Source: Chlamydoabsidia padenii (lineage: Eukaryota > Mucoromycota > Mucoromycetes > Mucorales > Cunninghamellaceae). From it: a DNA stretch of 64,000 bases. The translations under genes and the position numbers were made by a program. Each line of letters starts with the position of its first letter. Position 1 is the first letter of the stretch. Location of the stretch: contig JAIWND010000025.1 of the NCBI GenBank assembly GCA_025330725.1, forward strand, positions 62,001 to 126,000, written 5' to 3'. Shown piece by piece: positions 61,253 through 64,000 of this stretch. The notes below the pieces were generated by a model. The model did no database searches. It worked only from the letters and a program-made list of their open reading frames with translations, and had not been told where the DNA came from.

Positions 61253-63495
61253 ATCATGAGACACCTTTAATTCTACCCATCTCCTAATTATGCATTCTAG
61301 TTTTTTAACCCTTCTAGTCTATAGTCCTCCACCTTCTCCTCCACTTATCCCGTCCCCAATACTTGTGTAGTTTTATGACTTGATTTGTACAACAATAAAA
61401 TTTTAACCTTACTACAACTATTAACTTGTGCTAAGAGATACATATTATGTTAAATAAATAAATTTTTATTATTATTGTCTGCTGTATAAAAGTGTGTCTA
61501 TGTATATCTATTCATGGGGTCTATACTAATACCAGTGCCACCTGTAATTATAATTATGCATCAATATAAATAACTTGTGCCCATCGATTCTGAGTAGACT
61601 CTTTCTACATGATAAGAATGTGTTACTACTCATACTTTGCGCTACACTTTATTTTTTATTAGTTTACCTTTTTGACAATGGTGTCTAATTTTGACCTGTA
61701 ATGACCTTTGTAAATAGCCAAATAGGGGACAAACTAATGTAAAGCTTGCCGAGGATAGTTGACACAACCTGTAACATGGAGGAATGGCATCTTCAAGTCA
61801 ACAGGGTTGTGTTTTTGTGAGCTAGCCGTGTGAGATGCAGACTGCTATAAAAAACTTATAATAGTGAGTACACAATACAGCTGTCAAAAGAATAAAGTTA
61901 CCTGGTATTCAATGATGGGGCAAGAGCCATGTTACTGACATCGACACGCTTGATGAATGTGCAAAACCAATTCTAAGGAAAGAAAGAAAAGGGAAGAATT
62001 TAAAAACAACAATGACCTTTGTTTAGTGTACTACTCTACCTTTTACTACTTGTTCAACTTTACGGTGAAGGGGACAAGTAAAAGAAAGAGGAAAGAGAGA
62101 GAAAAGGGTTTGGACTCCACACCCTGTGTCGGAATTTGAAAGCAGTAACATCAAACCGAGTCTTTTTCAGTTACGCAGAAGTCGGGATTTGAAACTGCAT
62201 GAATCCTTTTTCTTTTAAGGCAATGCCGATAGTACCAAGATGACAAAGGACAAATCCCCAGACAAAAAAAAAAAGATGAGTGGATATTTATCTTGTCCAA
62301 CCACCCATAACATATAAAGGTTTTATTGAAAGCTTCCAAACCTTCGTTGTCTTTAATACACATAAACTAACGAGATCGGACAAAAAAAGAAGCGCCCCGA
62401 TTTGACTTGTCCTTGAAAGTGCTACCATCACTCTTCATAGTTGACTGGCTGTCATGAAAATATGCAAGAAGATATAGATCAGGCGATACTTCCACTTGTG
62501 CTGCATACAAAATATAATCTCAGTCTCAAACGTGTGAAGGATTTAAAATCGATCTGCTGTATACCAGTATACTACTAGTAAAAAAAAAAAAATGACAGTA
62601 CACAAAAAGAGTTCTTTCCCTCTCTCTTTCTCTTTTCCACAATGTCAGAAGATCACGGTCAAGTCCATCATCACTGTAGTACCACAGTAAAGTAGGCTGA
62701 TTGTTTTCCTTTGTTTGTCCAAACTGTAATTATGATGGAAAAAAGGAGTAAACCTTGATTGCCAGTAAAAGAAAAAAAAACAATACGAAAAGGAAGATAT
62801 AAATGTCGGTGGAAATGGACGAGGATGCAAAAAGGGGAAAGGTAAATAAATCAACAAGCTACCATTTATTGTGCTTATAAACATCAACATCTGGCAAAAG
62901 AATATGTTTTTATTTTATTTCATCGGCTTCCATCCGAGAGAGTGCCACATGAGAGGGGGTAGGGAGGGGGAAGTTTATCGGGGCATCACCGACTTGATTG
63001 GTGATACAAACAGAGCCGCCTCGGCTTCTATCTCCTACATGCCCACCTTTTTCTTTTCTTTCTTTGCTTTAACATCTCATTCTATTTCTCTTGAGTTTAC
63101 TATATGTATTGTCTATTATTTCAATATCATCAGTTAACCTTCATGGAGGGAATGGTCTAGTAAAGGCGCTCTTTCAATTTTTTTTTTTTTTTTTTTTTTT
63201 TTGCATTGTCAGCTTAAGCACTTTCAAATTCCGTTCCAAGTGCTACACAAAATGGAAGCACAACATACAGCCTCCACATGATAAAATGTCAAGCATGCCT
63301 ATGAACTAAATTCTCGGAAGCACCAATCTGTTTGTGCCGATCCTTTTGTTTTTGCCCATTATTGTTATATAAAATCACTTTATCACCCCGTCTCCCCCTT
63401 TTCTTTCCACACTCTTTCTCTTTCTCTCTTCTCCCTTTACACTTTTTTTTTTTTTTTTTTTTAAATTTCATTACCTCTCAACACGGTCCATTGAC
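61253..63495. other. Gene-poor region
   Basis: No gene could be supported. CGGGATTTGAA lies at 62183-62193 and a run of about 23 T at 63179-63202. A T-run at 63444-63462 lies just before the truncated gene at the right edge. Confidence 0.45.
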
Positions 63496-64000
63496 ATGAA
63501 TACAATCGACTTTCTATCTAGTGACATTGAGTTCCCTTGTGATTCGAACGAACCGAAATTATCAGCTAGTCCTTGTACCAAATTACCTGAACCTGTGGAT
63601 TGGTCTTTCCATGATTATTATAGCACCATCTTGGAAAAGGCGTTTTCACCCATAAACAATCTCACTGATATTCGACCATCCGAGCCTGTGACACAGCCGC
63701 CCAATTACCTTAAAGATTGGAAACACCCCTCATTGTTTACCGTCCACGATAAACAAGATGATCAAGCTGTGGTTCTTGTTTTGGGCAATGCAATCCAACC
63801 ACCGCAACAACAACAAAACAACAACAACAATCTTCGTGCTGCTCTGCGTGGTGCTTTGGACCTGGTTGAAAATGATATGCAGAAAAATATGCATGAATCA
63901 TTTAAAACCCCGACTACTCATCGTCCATTTGGCAACAGTTCTGTCTACAATAAGGATCATTATTTGACATGGAAAGATGATATACTGGCTGAAACACTTC
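63496..64000 (+). CDS. Q/N-rich protein of unknown function (truncated by window end)
   Basis: Open frame from ATG 63496 to the window edge, 168 codons without a stop, preceded by a typical pyrimidine-rich leader. It starts MNTIDFLSSDIEFPCDSNEP. A Pro-containing acidic region is followed by a Gln/Asn run (PPQQQQNNNNN) and then a helical LRAALRGALDLVENDM. The mix of acidic N-terminus and Q/N stretch is common in fungal transcription regulators, but no domain is visible yet. Confidence 0.6.
   Translation, partial: MNTIDFLSSDIEFPCDSNEPKLSASPCTKLPEPVDWSFHDYYSTILEKAFSPINNLTDIRPSEPVTQPPNYLKDWKHPSLFTVHDKQDDQAVVLVLGNAIQPPQQQQNNNNNLRAALRGALDLVENDMQKNMHESFKTPTTHRPFGNSSVYNKDHYLTWKDDILAETL

Overview
The window is eukaryotic nuclear DNA from a fungus, most likely an early-diverging one of the Mucorales type. 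Genes are compact and intron-rich, introns are mostly 45-150 bases with GT-AG borders, and AT-rich spacers hold long homopolymers. The gene set is fungal: a PDR transporter, a fungal-type G alpha, Brl1/Brr6, Spb4, Mex67, VPS41 and a cytochrome b5-acyl-CoA dehydrogenase fusion. The order is my inference, not proven. I see no rRNA, tRNA, CRISPR array or intact transposon.

Layout. 1-11 kb: truncated MFS transporter (-), 15-exon helical-solenoid-like protein (-), I78 inhibitor (+), PB1 protein (-), lysine methyltransferase-like protein (-), Nop12/RBM34-like RRM protein (+), PKA regulatory subunit (-). 12-20 kb: PDR-type ABC transporter (-) and cyt b5-acyl-CoA dehydrogenase (-). 20-31 kb: WD40 protein (-), G alpha (+), Spb4/DDX55 helicase (-), duplicated Cys/His-motif protein (+), App1-type phosphatase (+), Naa30/Mak3 acetyltransferase (-). 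31-45 kb: TMEM209-like membrane protein (+), small or unknown genes, Mex67/NXF1 (-), CYSTM micro-protein (+), Brl1/Brr6 (+), ribosomal protein eL21 (+). 45-49.5 kb: two small secreted Cys-rich proteins around gene-poor DNA with a diverged tandem duplication. 49.5-64 kb: VPS41 (-), L-2-hydroxyglutarate dehydrogenase (+), a VC0807-like membrane protein (+), a truncated Q/N-rich gene (+) and long gene-poor stretches.

There is no operon logic; most genes are housekeeping units of signalling, lipid metabolism, ribosome biogenesis, mRNA export, nuclear envelope and vacuole fusion. Two genome-scale signals stand out. First, an element close to TTCAAAYCCCGC, in either orientation, lies about 65-155 bases upstream of many start codons and is repeated in the spacers. 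Second, about nine of roughly 112 introns I resolved by hand use a GC donor, nearly always GCAAGT, which is far above the usual fungal level.

Exon boundaries were set by eye from splice signals and reading-frame continuity; multi-exon totals were checked for divisibility by three. Protein names rest on motif recognition without database searches.
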